Positions 1-5,044 of a DNA stretch of 5,044 nt are shown one piece after another. A program made the position numbers and the translations under genes. Below the pieces are notes generated by a model. It was not told the DNA's origin, did not search any database, and saw only the letters and a program-made list of their open reading frames with translations. Position 1 is the stretch's first letter. Each line of letters starts with the position of its first letter. Source of the DNA: Bacteroidales bacterium (GTDB lineage Bacteria; Bacteroidota; Bacteroidia; Bacteroidales; S143-33); assembly GCA_027083655.1 (NCBI GenBank), contig JALWNS010000193.1:1-5044 (forward strand), in the 5' to 3' direction.

Positions 1-93
1 GTGATTAACTATACCATGAACGAGACAGACATTAAAAAATTAAAACAAATTATAACAAAAATTCGTAATAAAGTAATAACAGAAGTTTCTTAA
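1..93 (+). CDS. C-terminal fragment of an unidentified protein
   Basis: Frame 1 is open from the first base and ends at a TAA at 91-93, giving the last 30 residues of a protein that starts outside the window. The tail is lysine- and isoleucine-rich (MNETDIKKLKQIITKIRNKV is its central part) and could form an amphipathic helix. No family can be recognised from so short a piece. It has the same direction as the next gene, whose likely start lies 32 bp downstream with no terminator hairpin between, so the two may share a transcript. It could also be a chance open frame, since only about 90 bases are visible, but the even spacing to the next gene favours a real gene end. Confidence 0.5.
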   Translation: MINYTMNETDIKKLKQIITKIRNKVITEVS

Positions 94-125
94 TTTAGCA
101 AATGTTAGTTAAAAGGCTTTTTATT

Positions 126-626
126 ATGAAAAAACACATCGTCTTTATATTTATCTCATTAATTATCAACACATTTTCTTATGGTCAATGCAAAGAATAT
201 ATAAAAGCTATAGCCCCCTCAATGTTAGAACCTTATGTTTCTGATGGAAATTTCTTCGCACCCACTATATACGAAGGTGATGAGGTGACCCTGAAACGTA
301 CATTCATCGGAGGGCAAAGGTATAAAATCATGATTTTAGGAATGGATCTGTGGCAAAAATATATTACAATAAAAGATGATGACGGCTTCACATTATTTCA
401 AAATTACCTTCCAAAAAAACACAAGGAACTAAACTGCTCTTTCACAGACTGGGAAGGGAATGATATTCCATGTCTTGGACAAACTTATTATGAATTTACC
501 CCTGAACATACAATAACCCTGGTTATAAATGTCAAAGTCCAACAATTAGCAAAAAGGAAAAAAGACAGAGTTAAAGGCTGTTTGGGTATTGTCATCGGTT
601 ACTTGCCACAAAATACAAACAATTAA
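126..626 (+). CDS. Small secreted Cys-containing protein of unknown function
   Basis: The product is 166 residues from the ATG at 126. An in-frame ATG at 102 would add eight residues (MLVKRLFI). I prefer 126 because it gives a standard signal peptide (MKKH, then a hydrophobic run to about residue 17) with likely signal peptidase I cleavage after SYG, residue 20, and because AAAAGG lies nine bases upstream. The residues before Cys22 (YGQ) do not form a lipobox. The mature part has four cysteines (22, 104, 116, 152), an even number that could form two disulfides after export. It looks like a compact beta-rich domain, with a 'GGQRYKIMI' strand and a terminal 'KGCLGIVIGY' strand. From memory, Bacteroidota genomes hold many uncharacterised secreted proteins with this layout (QCK near the N-terminus, GQ-Y in the middle, GC-IG at the end). 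No catalytic motif is visible. The gene lies 79 bp upstream of the protease gene, which has its own promoter. Confidence 0.85.
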   Translation: MKKHIVFIFISLIINTFSYGQCKEYIKAIAPSMLEPYVSDGNFFAPTIYEGDEVTLKRTFIGGQRYKIMILGMDLWQKYITIKDDDGFTLFQNYLPKKHKELNCSFTDWEGNDIPCLGQTYYEFTPEHTITLVINVKVQQLAKRKKDRVKGCLGIVIGYLPQNTNN

Positions 627-651
627 ATAACTTTTTAATCCTAATTTTTCT

Positions 652-681
652 TTTGCCTGTCTTTTAAAAACGTTATTTTTG
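652..681 (+). promoter_or_regulatory. Bacteroidota-type promoter of the C10 protease gene
   Basis: A -33 element TTTG (652-655) is followed after 18 bases by TATTTTTG (674-681), an exact match to the Bacteroidota -7 consensus TAnnTTTG. Transcription would start near 686-690, leaving a leader of roughly 16-20 bases before the ATG at 706. The spacing is within about a base of the usual value. This suggests the protease can be transcribed independently of the small upstream gene. Confidence 0.7.
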
Positions 682-705
682 CTTAAAATATAAAAATTAC
701 AGGCT

Positions 706-3576
706 ATGAGAAAATTTACACTTTTGTTGTTGAATTTGCTATTGACTTTTGCTATTCTTGCAGGGCCAATAGACAAAAAACTAGCCCGTCAAGTAGCTTC
801 ACAATTCCTCTCGACAGTTAGTGGAAAAAAAATAGATAACTTCGATAAAGAACAAACCTATAAATTCGATGGCCGTAGTGTCATGTATATATTCACACTC
901 AAAGACGGTGGTTTTGTTATTACAAGTACTGATGATAATATCAAGCCTATTTTGGCATATTCTATTAACAACAATTTCCCTTTACCAATACAAAGTCCCG
1001 AGGTTAAATGGTGGCTAGACCTGTATTCTCAACAAATAGATTATATTCTAGACAATGGTATTAGCATTACAAAAAGCAAAAATCTCTGGGAGCAATTTAT
1101 CAATGGGCAAATAAAACCACCCAAATTACAGGTAGGCCCGCTTGTACAAACAACCTGGAACCAAAACGGAGGAGACGATCAATACCCATATAATTATTTC
1201 TGCCCGGACGGTACACCTGTGGGATGTGTTGCTACTGCAACAGCTCAAGTCATGAAATATTGGGAATATCCAAACACAGGCAGAGGATGGCATACTTATG
1301 TTCATCCTAAATATGGCCGACTTTCTGCACGCTTTGATACCACTACATTTGACTGGAATTTAATGCCTCTTGATAAAAGTAGCTTCGAAGTGGCTCTTTT
1401 AAGTTATTCATTAGGTGTTGCTCTGGACATGAACTATGACCCTGCAGGCTCCGGTTCATATACATTTGACTTGACTTACATATTGCCTAATTATTTTAAG
1501 TATAGCGACAGCATTATGTACTATTCCCGATCATATATTGAGAAATTGTATGGTAAACAGGCGTGGATAGATACATTGAAAAAACAAATTGACCTAGGTT
1601 ATCCTATCATATATGCAGGCTACGGAGACCAAGGGGGGCATGCATTCGTATGCGATGGTTACAATGACCAGGGACAATTCTACTTCAACTGGGGTTGGGG
1701 TGGATCTTACGATGGATGGTATGACATCGAAAGCCTCACGCCCGGCTCTAGTGACTTTTCAGAAGGTCAAAGCGCAGTTATTAATATCCATCCTCCACAG
1801 ATAGAACCTTATTTTACAGCAGTTAAAACACAGAGCCCATTTGTAGAAGGTAAAGATGCTATGCGTTATATAGATGCCGTTGATGATAATATTGCTTTTT
1901 CTGTTCCTAGCAGTTCTCCTGGTATCGGTAAAACTACTAATGGTGGTGCTACTTGGACTTATATACCATTACCAGATGAATATAAGGCTTACGGTGTATC
2001 AATGGTTTATGCACTGAATAAAGACACATTATTCATTCCTGTTTTCAGTACCAGTGGTGCAGGTAATACATACATCCTTAAGTCTACCGACGGAGGTAAG
2101 ACATGGAGGCAAGTATTAGAAGGAGCACAACCAGGTACTAGCTTCTTCAACGTTATTCATTTCTTCGATAATCTAAACGGAGTTGTTCAAGGGGATCCTG
2201 TAAATGGCGACTTCGAGATTTATACAACGAATGATGGAGGCGAAACCTGGAGCAAAGTCGATGGCTCTAATATCCCAGATGCAATTGATGGTGAATATGG
2301 TACAGTCGGTTATTATTATGGTGATAACAATTATATCTGGTACTATACTACCAAAGGCCGTGTTTTCAGATCTACAGACAAAGGCCAAACATGGGATATG
2401 TTTGGTTTAATGACCCAATCTGACTTTGGTGACCCTGAAGGCAATGACCGGACAGAAATTACTGGAGCAATAGGTAACAACGGTGTGGGTACTATCTTTG
2501 AAACTTATGTTGAATATACACCTAACGACACAAACCTGTATTACTATTACTATTATACAAGTGATTACGGTGCTACTTGGACACAATATAGCCCAAATGA
2601 TAGTATTATTGCAGAACAAATGGACATCGTCCCAGGTCAAAATGTAATAGTAGCTGTTGGATCAGGTATACATTTTACTTTTGATGGACGCACTTGGAAC
2701 TCTCTACCAGATTATTACAACTTATTCCATATTTACTCCATTGACCTTGCTACCGATACATACGGTTATATGGGATCTTCTAAATGGAGCTTTGCAAATG
2801 GGGCATGGATATTTGGTTATAATGATAAAGCAATTCCTGATTTCGCATCCTCTGTAGAAAGATCATGCCAGAATTCTGATGTCGAATTTACAAACCAATC
2901 CCTAGGTATGGTCAATAATCTTGAATGGAACTTCGGTGAGGGGGCTAATCCTCAAACAGCGATAGGACCTGGACCTCATACGGTATCATATTCTACACCT
3001 GGAACAAAAACTATTACTTTGACAGTAACAGACGTCAACGGAAACCAATTCACAAAAACTAAAGAGTTCATCGTCGATTCCCAGGCTCCAGACTATTTAG
3101 CCCAGATACAAGGCGAAATAGTTCCTCTTATCAATAATGCATACACTTATTATGTTGAAGACCAAGGTGATAAATATAAATGGGAATTTCCTAGCTTATG
3201 GTCCATCGAAAATACAGCCGATACAAGTATAAAGCAAGTAACAGTTAAAGGTAGTCTAGGTCAAAAAGAAATAACAGTAACGCCATACAACGGTTGTGGC
3301 CAGGGACAAACATCTACTCTCATAGTAACAGTAGTCGGTGGTATTGATAAAGCCTATCCAAATCCATCTTCAGACTATGTTTATATCGAAAATACAGAAA
3401 ATAGCTCTGTATACGTATATAACCATTCAGGAAAGTTGGTAGAGAAAATAGACAATGCTTCATACCTGACAGTCCTTAACGTAGCCGATAGTAAGTACAC
3501 AAACGGTTTATACACTGTTGTTATCGTAGATCAAGAAGGTACTAAACGTTCTGTTAAAATTTTGGTTGTTAAATAA
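706..3576 (+). CDS. Secreted C10 (streptopain/SpeB-like) cysteine protease with Asp-box propeller, PKD and T9SS sorting domains
   Basis: This 956-residue protein is a multidomain relative of streptopain. Residues 1-20 are a signal peptide. About 21-140 match the inhibitory propeptide (ARQVASQFL, then a 'GGFVITSTDDNIKPILAYS' strand pair and VKWWLDLYSQQ). About 141-362 are the papain-fold catalytic domain, with nucleophile Cys174 in VGCVATATAQVMKYW, His312 in GGHAFVCDGY, and Asn328/Trp329 in FNWGWGGSYDGWY; no catalytic residue is missing. Six Asp-box motifs (near 409, 459, 507, 555, 617 and 657; form S/T-x-D-x-G-x-T-W) suggest a beta-propeller at about 370-705. A PKD domain covers about 712-792 (WNFGEG, then YSTPGTKTITLTVTD), and an Ig/PKD-like domain about 793-877. 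Residues 880-956 are a T9SS type A sorting domain (AYPNPSSDYV, SGKLVEK, NGLYTVV, KILVVK). Inference: it is exported by Sec, carried across the outer membrane by T9SS, anchored or released, and activated by loss of the propeptide. Likely substrates are extracellular proteins. Streptopain is about 400 residues, so the extra length is all C-terminal. Confidence 0.95.
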   Translation: MRKFTLLLLNLLLTFAILAGPIDKKLARQVASQFLSTVSGKKIDNFDKEQTYKFDGRSVMYIFTLKDGGFVITSTDDNIKPILAYSINNNFPLPIQSPEVKWWLDLYSQQIDYILDNGISITKSKNLWEQFINGQIKPPKLQVGPLVQTTWNQNGGDDQYPYNYFCPDGTPVGCVATATAQVMKYWEYPNTGRGWHTYVHPKYGRLSARFDTTTFDWNLMPLDKSSFEVALLSYSLGVALDMNYDPAGSGSYTFDLTYILPNYFKYSDSIMYYSRSYIEKLYGKQAWIDTLKKQIDLGYPIIYAGYGDQGGHAFVCDGYNDQGQFYFNWGWGGSYDGWYDIESLTPGSSDFSEGQSAVINIHPPQIEPYFTAVKTQSPFVEGKDAMRYIDAVDDNIAFSVPSSSPGIGKTTNGGATWTYIPLPDEYKAYGVSMVYALNKDTLFIPVFSTSGAGNTYILKSTDGGKTWRQVLEGAQPGTSFFNVIHFFDNLNGVVQGDPVNGDFEIYTTNDGGETWSKVDGSNIPDAIDGEYGTVGYYYGDNNYIWYYTTKGRVFRSTDKGQTWDMFGLMTQSDFGDPEGNDRTEITGAIGNNGVGTIFETYVEYTPNDTNLYYYYYYTSDYGATWTQYSPNDSIIAEQMDIVPGQNVIVAVGSGIHFTFDGRTWNSLPDYYNLFHIYSIDLATDTYGYMGSSKWSFANGAWIFGYNDKAIPDFASSVERSCQNSDVEFTNQSLGMVNNLEWNFGEGANPQTAIGPGPHTVSYSTPGTKTITLTVTDVNGNQFTKTKEFIVDSQAPDYLAQIQGEIVPLINNAYTYYVEDQGDKYKWEFPSLWSIENTADTSIKQVTVKGSLGQKEITVTPYNGCGQGQTSTLIVTVVGGIDKAYPNPSSDYVYIENTENSSVYVYNHSGKLVEKIDNASYLTVLNVADSKYTNGLYTVVIVDQEGTKRSVKILVVK
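1930..2697 (+). repeat. Six Asp-box (BNR) repeats encoded within the protease gene
   Basis: Protein-level repeats, not DNA repeats. The motifs are KTTNGGATW (1930-1956), KSTDGGKTW (2080-2106), TTNDGGETW (2224-2250), RSTDKGQTW (2368-2394), YTSDYGATW (2554-2580) and a degenerate FTFDGRTW (2674-2697). Each Asp box caps a beta-hairpin in one blade of sialidase, Ycf48 or sortilin/VPS10-type propellers. Spacing is 48-50 residues for the first four, then 62 and 40, which fits a six- or seven-bladed propeller with one loop-enlarged blade. There is no sialidase arginine triad or RIP motif, so I read it as a binding scaffold and not a second enzyme. Confidence 0.8.
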
Positions 3577-3593
3577 AAAATGCAATTTTAACC

Positions 3594-3633
3594 TTACGAA
3601 AAAAGCGGCCTTTTAAGGCCGCTTTTTTCGTAA
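3594..3633. terminator. Strong, probably bidirectional intrinsic terminator
   Basis: A perfect 17-bp inverted repeat (3594-3610 against 3617-3633) surrounds a six-base TTTTAA loop. The GC core AGCGGCC/GGCCGCT is flanked by an A6 tract on the left and a T6 tract on the right, so either strand gives a GC hairpin followed by a U run. It begins 17 bases after the protease stop codon and sits between convergent genes. On the plus strand it ends the protease transcript. On the minus strand it backs up the dfx terminator. Confidence 0.92.
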
Positions 3634-3661
3634 ACTTGCTATACAATCATATTTATACTAC

Positions 3662-3694
3662 AAAAAAAGGAGAGCCCTGTAAAGAGCTCTCCTT
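3662..3694 (-). terminator. Intrinsic terminator of dfx (minus strand)
   Basis: On the minus strand a 9-bp stem (AAGGAGAGC at 3694-3686 and GCTCTCCTT at 3675-3667) with a ten-base loop is followed directly by a run of T residues (3668-3662). It starts 22 bases past the dfx stop codon. Its position and T tract are as expected for a Rho-independent terminator of the minus-strand transcript. Confidence 0.8.
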
Positions 3695-3716
3695 GCCATA
3701 ACTTTGCGTATGTTTT

Positions 3717-4100
3717 TTACAGGTTTCCTTTCCACAGGCCATGAAGATTGCAATACTCACGTGCGTAAACATCCTTCCCTTCTGGGACCTGGAATTCGGC
3801 TTTTGGTTCATCACCAGGATTGAGAAATTTACGGTAAACTTTACCATCAACAACTAGCTCAATCCACTCAATATAATGCTTTTCTTCCATAGGATGGTTC
3901 TGATTCTCACCAACCTTTACAACATACTTATCATCAACCCTCTCTATGAAAGGCACATGCTTCTCTGTAGAAGAATCAGCAGTTTTTTCTTCTAAAAGCT
4001 GCATTGGCTGGCCACAACAAACCAATTCTCCGCCGCCAACATGTAAAACCTCTACTATGTTACCACAAACATTACATTTATATACCTGTAACTTTTCCAT
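3717..4100 (-). CDS. dfx: Desulfoferrodoxin (2Fe superoxide reductase)
   Basis: A cytoplasmic enzyme of 127 residues that reduces superoxide to hydrogen peroxide, usually with electrons from rubredoxin, without releasing oxygen. All iron ligands of the two-iron class are present. Center I (desulforedoxin-like, FeCys4) uses Cys9, Cys12, Cys28 and Cys29, in [12 protein letters not shown] and ELVCCGQPM. Center II (catalytic FeHis4Cys) uses His48, His69, His75, Cys117 and His120, in [17 protein letters not shown] and [10 protein letters not shown]. The Glu46-Lys47 pair before His48 matches the conserved catalytic lysine loop. Length is typical (about 125-130). The start at 4100 gives the family's usual N-terminus (MEKLQVYKC); no Shine-Dalgarno sequence is seen, the leader being A/T only. 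It lies 91 bp downstream of the peroxiredoxin gene on the same strand, which would remove the peroxide it makes. No rubredoxin or rubrerythrin gene is in the window. Confidence 0.97.
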   Translation of the reverse strand: MEKLQVYKCNVCGNIVEVLHVGGGELVCCGQPMQLLEEKTADSSTEKHVPFIERVDDKYVVKVGENQNHPMEEKHYIEWIELVVDGKVYRKFLNPGDEPKAEFQVPEGKDVYAREYCNLHGLWKGNL

Positions 4101-4128
4101 ATTTAAATTTTTTAAGGTTTTGCTTTTT

Positions 4129-4160
4129 TAAAATTACATAAAAATGGAGCAGAAAACAAG
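4129..4160 (-). promoter_or_regulatory. Possible weak promoter of dfx
   Basis: On the minus strand TAATTTTA (4136-4129) matches TAnnTTTG at all but the last base. A CTTG (4160-4157), three of four bases of the -33 element, lies 20 bases upstream. Both elements are imperfect in an AT-rich stretch, and the CTTG falls in the loop of the hairpin at 4142-4168. Treat it as a candidate start for dfx independent of the peroxiredoxin gene. Confidence 0.3.
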
Positions 4161-4168
4161 TTTCTGCT
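4142..4168 (-). terminator. Hairpin between peroxiredoxin and dfx, possible weak terminator
   Basis: On the minus strand AGCAGAAA (4168-4161) pairs with TTTCTGCT (4155-4148) around a five-base loop, followed by CCATTTTTA. The 8-bp stem has only three G:C pairs, and the T run starts three bases late, so termination would be partial. It could separate the two genes or reduce read-through into dfx, making the pair a leaky operon. Confidence 0.45.
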
Positions 4169-4191
4169 ACATTAAATCTATAAAAATTTGT

Positions 4192-4833
4192 TTATAGTTT
4201 CTTATAGCACAACCACCAGTCAAAGCATTCAATCTCGCCTTTGGCTTTCTGCTCTTCACGTTTTTTCTTGAGCTCTACTGTATTAGCAGGAGGTACAATT
4301 ACTTTGTCTCCTATCAAATCATTATTTGGCCAATCTGCAGGCAAGGCAACACCATAATTATCAGATACCTGCAATCCCTTCAGTACACGAAGTATCTCAT
4401 CGAAATTACGGCCAAACTCTGGTGGATAGTAAATGATTGCCCTTACAATTCCATTTGGATCAATGAAGAATACGGCACGGACAGTTACTGTTCCATTCTC
4501 TGGCAACATGCCTAATGCATCTGCTACTTTACCATGGTCATCTGCAATAATAGGATATTCAATTTTTACACCCAAATTCTGCTCAATCCATTCTACCCAT
4601 TTGATATGCGAGAAAACCTGGTCAATTGATAAACCCAACAAGTCAGCATTCAACTTACGGAACTCATCATAACGCTTCTGGAAAGCAACAAATTCTGTTG
4701 TACATACAGGTGTGAAATCTGCAGGATGGCTAAAAAGAACCAACCATTTGCCAGAGTAATCTTTTGGTAAGTGCTTAACACCATGAGTGGTATTAACTGT
4801 CATTTCAGGAAATTTCTGTCCAATCTTAATCAT
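4192..4833 (-). CDS. Peroxiredoxin, Prx6-type with C-terminal resolving cysteines
   Basis: A thiol peroxidase of 213 residues that reduces hydrogen peroxide and organic hydroperoxides in the cytoplasm. The thioredoxin-fold N-terminal half carries the active-site block [14 protein letters not shown], with peroxidatic Cys44 and Thr41, and Arg119 ([12 protein letters not shown]) completes the usual Thr/Cys/Arg site. The C-terminal arm ([17 protein letters not shown], then PADWPNND) is typical of the Prx6 subfamily. The protein ends [12 protein letters not shown], giving Cys203 and Cys209. The same two cysteines, six residues apart around a Trp pair, occur in archaeal 2-Cys Prx6 enzymes such as Aeropyrum pernix Tpx (Cys207/Cys213), where they act in resolution. 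I therefore call it 2-Cys and not 1-Cys. The start at 4833 places [10 protein letters not shown] as in the family. It has a consensus promoter and lies just upstream of dfx. The physiological reductant is not evident here. Confidence 0.96.
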   Translation of the reverse strand: MIKIGQKFPEMTVNTTHGVKHLPKDYSGKWLVLFSHPADFTPVCTTEFVAFQKRYDEFRKLNADLLGLSIDQVFSHIKWVEWIEQNLGVKIEYPIIADDHGKVADALGMLPENGTVTVRAVFFIDPNGIVRAIIYYPPEFGRNFDEILRVLKGLQVSDNYGVALPADWPNNDLIGDKVIVPPANTVELKKKREEQKAKGEIECFDWWLCYKKL

Positions 4834-4867
4834 AGCTTTGTGTTTTTTTGTTTTGATTTTGCATTAG

Positions 4868-4898
4868 CAAATATAAATTAATTTAGAATAATTCCAAA
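4868..4898 (-). promoter_or_regulatory. Bacteroidota-type promoter of the peroxiredoxin gene
   Basis: On the minus strand TTTG (4898-4895) is followed after 19 bases by TATATTTG (4875-4868), an exact match to both the -33 TTTG and the -7 TAnnTTTG elements at the usual spacing. Transcription would start near 4860, giving a leader of about 27 bases. The palindrome GAATAATTC (4886-4894) lies between the two elements and could be an operator. Confidence 0.8.
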
Positions 4899-4955
4899 AT
4901 AAGAATTAATACAATTAAATAATTTTAACATTTTTACTTTTCAAAAAAAATATAT

Positions 4956-4963
4956 TAAATTTC
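4956..4963 (+). promoter_or_regulatory. Possible -7 element for the lipoprotein gene
   Basis: TAAATTTC (4956-4963) matches TAnnTTTG except for its last base and ends 13 bases before the ATG at 4977. No TTTG is found at the right distance upstream (TTTA at 4933-4936 is the nearest). The leader would be very short, so this is a weak candidate. Confidence 0.25.
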
Positions 4964-4976
4964 GAATAAAAAAGCA

Positions 4977-5044
4977 ATGACTAGAAAAGTTTTATTACTA
5001 ACCTTTTTGTTTTTACTTACAACTTTATCTTCATGCTTTCTGTT
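4977..5044 (+). CDS. N-terminus of a probable lipoprotein, cut by the window end
   Basis: Twenty-two codons are visible from the ATG at 4977. They encode MTRK, then a hydrophobic stretch (VLLLTFLFLLTTL), then the lipobox LSSC with Cys20. This is a type II signal peptide; the cysteine would be lipidated after cleavage. The residues after the cysteine (FL) contain no acidic surface-export signal so far, but too little is visible to tell inner from outer face. The gene runs divergently from the peroxiredoxin gene, with 143 bp of very AT-rich DNA between the two starts. The function of the mature protein cannot be inferred from this window. Confidence 0.7.
   Translation, partial: MTRKVLLLTFLFLLTTLSSCFL

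Noticed and set aside
91..98. TAATTTAG, one base off TAnnTTTG, upstream of the small secreted protein gene
   Set aside because: It overlaps the stop codon of the preceding gene and there is no TTTG at the proper distance upstream, so it is not supported as a promoter.
560..665. AAAAGACAG (560-568) and its complement CTGTCTTTT (657-665) as a possible hairpin after the small secreted protein gene
   Set aside because: The arms are about 90 bases apart, the left arm is inside the coding region, and the stem is AT-rich. It does not resemble a terminator and is probably chance.
1201..1653. Extra cysteines Cys166 and Cys316 near catalytic Cys174 and His312, considered as a redox switch
   Set aside because: From memory, cysteines at these positions (before the GCVATA block and in HAFVCDGY) are common in Bacteroidota C10 enzymes, so they are not distinctive here.
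2173..2640. Minus-strand open frames opposite the propeller region
   Set aside because: They are shadows of the protease gene: low-complexity Ile/Val/Thr/Cys-rich translations, no family resemblance and no promoter.
1930..2697. Asp boxes as evidence of a second enzyme (sialidase) fused to the protease
   Set aside because: No RIP/FRIP motif, arginine triad or nucleophilic tyrosine/glutamate arrangement is seen. Asp boxes alone mark propeller folds, not sialidase activity.
4178..4197. CTATAAA/TTTATAG inverted repeat overlapping the peroxiredoxin stop codon
   Set aside because: It is a seven-base arm with a single G:C pair and partly inside the coding region; too weak to be a terminator.

Overview
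The window looks like a chromosomal segment of an AT-rich, probably anaerobic member of the Bacteroidota with a type IX secretion system (T9SS). Three things point there. The large protease ends in a T9SS type A sorting domain (AYPNP, GKLVEK, NGLY and KILVVK motifs). Two upstream regions carry the Bacteroidota -33/-7 promoter form (TTTG then TAnnTTTG), and most starts lack a clear Shine-Dalgarno sequence. A desulfoferrodoxin-type superoxide reductase is typical of strict anaerobes. T9SS argues for an environmental or oral Bacteroidales/Marinilabiliales-like lineage rather than gut Bacteroides; this is inference.

Plus strand, left half: the last 30 codons of an unidentified gene (1-93), a small secreted Cys-containing protein of unknown function (126-626), a good consensus promoter (652-681), and a 956-residue secreted C10 (streptopain/SpeB-like) cysteine protease (706-3576). 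The protease reads in order: signal peptide, inhibitory propeptide, catalytic domain with Cys174/His312, six Asp-box (BNR) motifs forming a probable beta-propeller, a PKD domain, an Ig/PKD-like domain and the T9SS signal. It is followed by a perfect 17-bp-stem terminator (3594-3633).

Minus strand, right half: an oxygen-defence pair transcribed toward the protease. A Prx6-type 2-Cys peroxiredoxin (4192-4833) has a full consensus promoter, and a 2Fe superoxide reductase, dfx (3717-4100), lies 91 bp downstream with its own terminator (3662-3694). Together they would reduce superoxide to peroxide and peroxide to water. Divergent from the peroxiredoxin, the window ends inside the signal peptide of a lipoprotein (from 4977).

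I found no mobile element, CRISPR array, RNA gene or evident new multi-gene system. The most distinctive item is the protease architecture and its unknown secreted neighbour.
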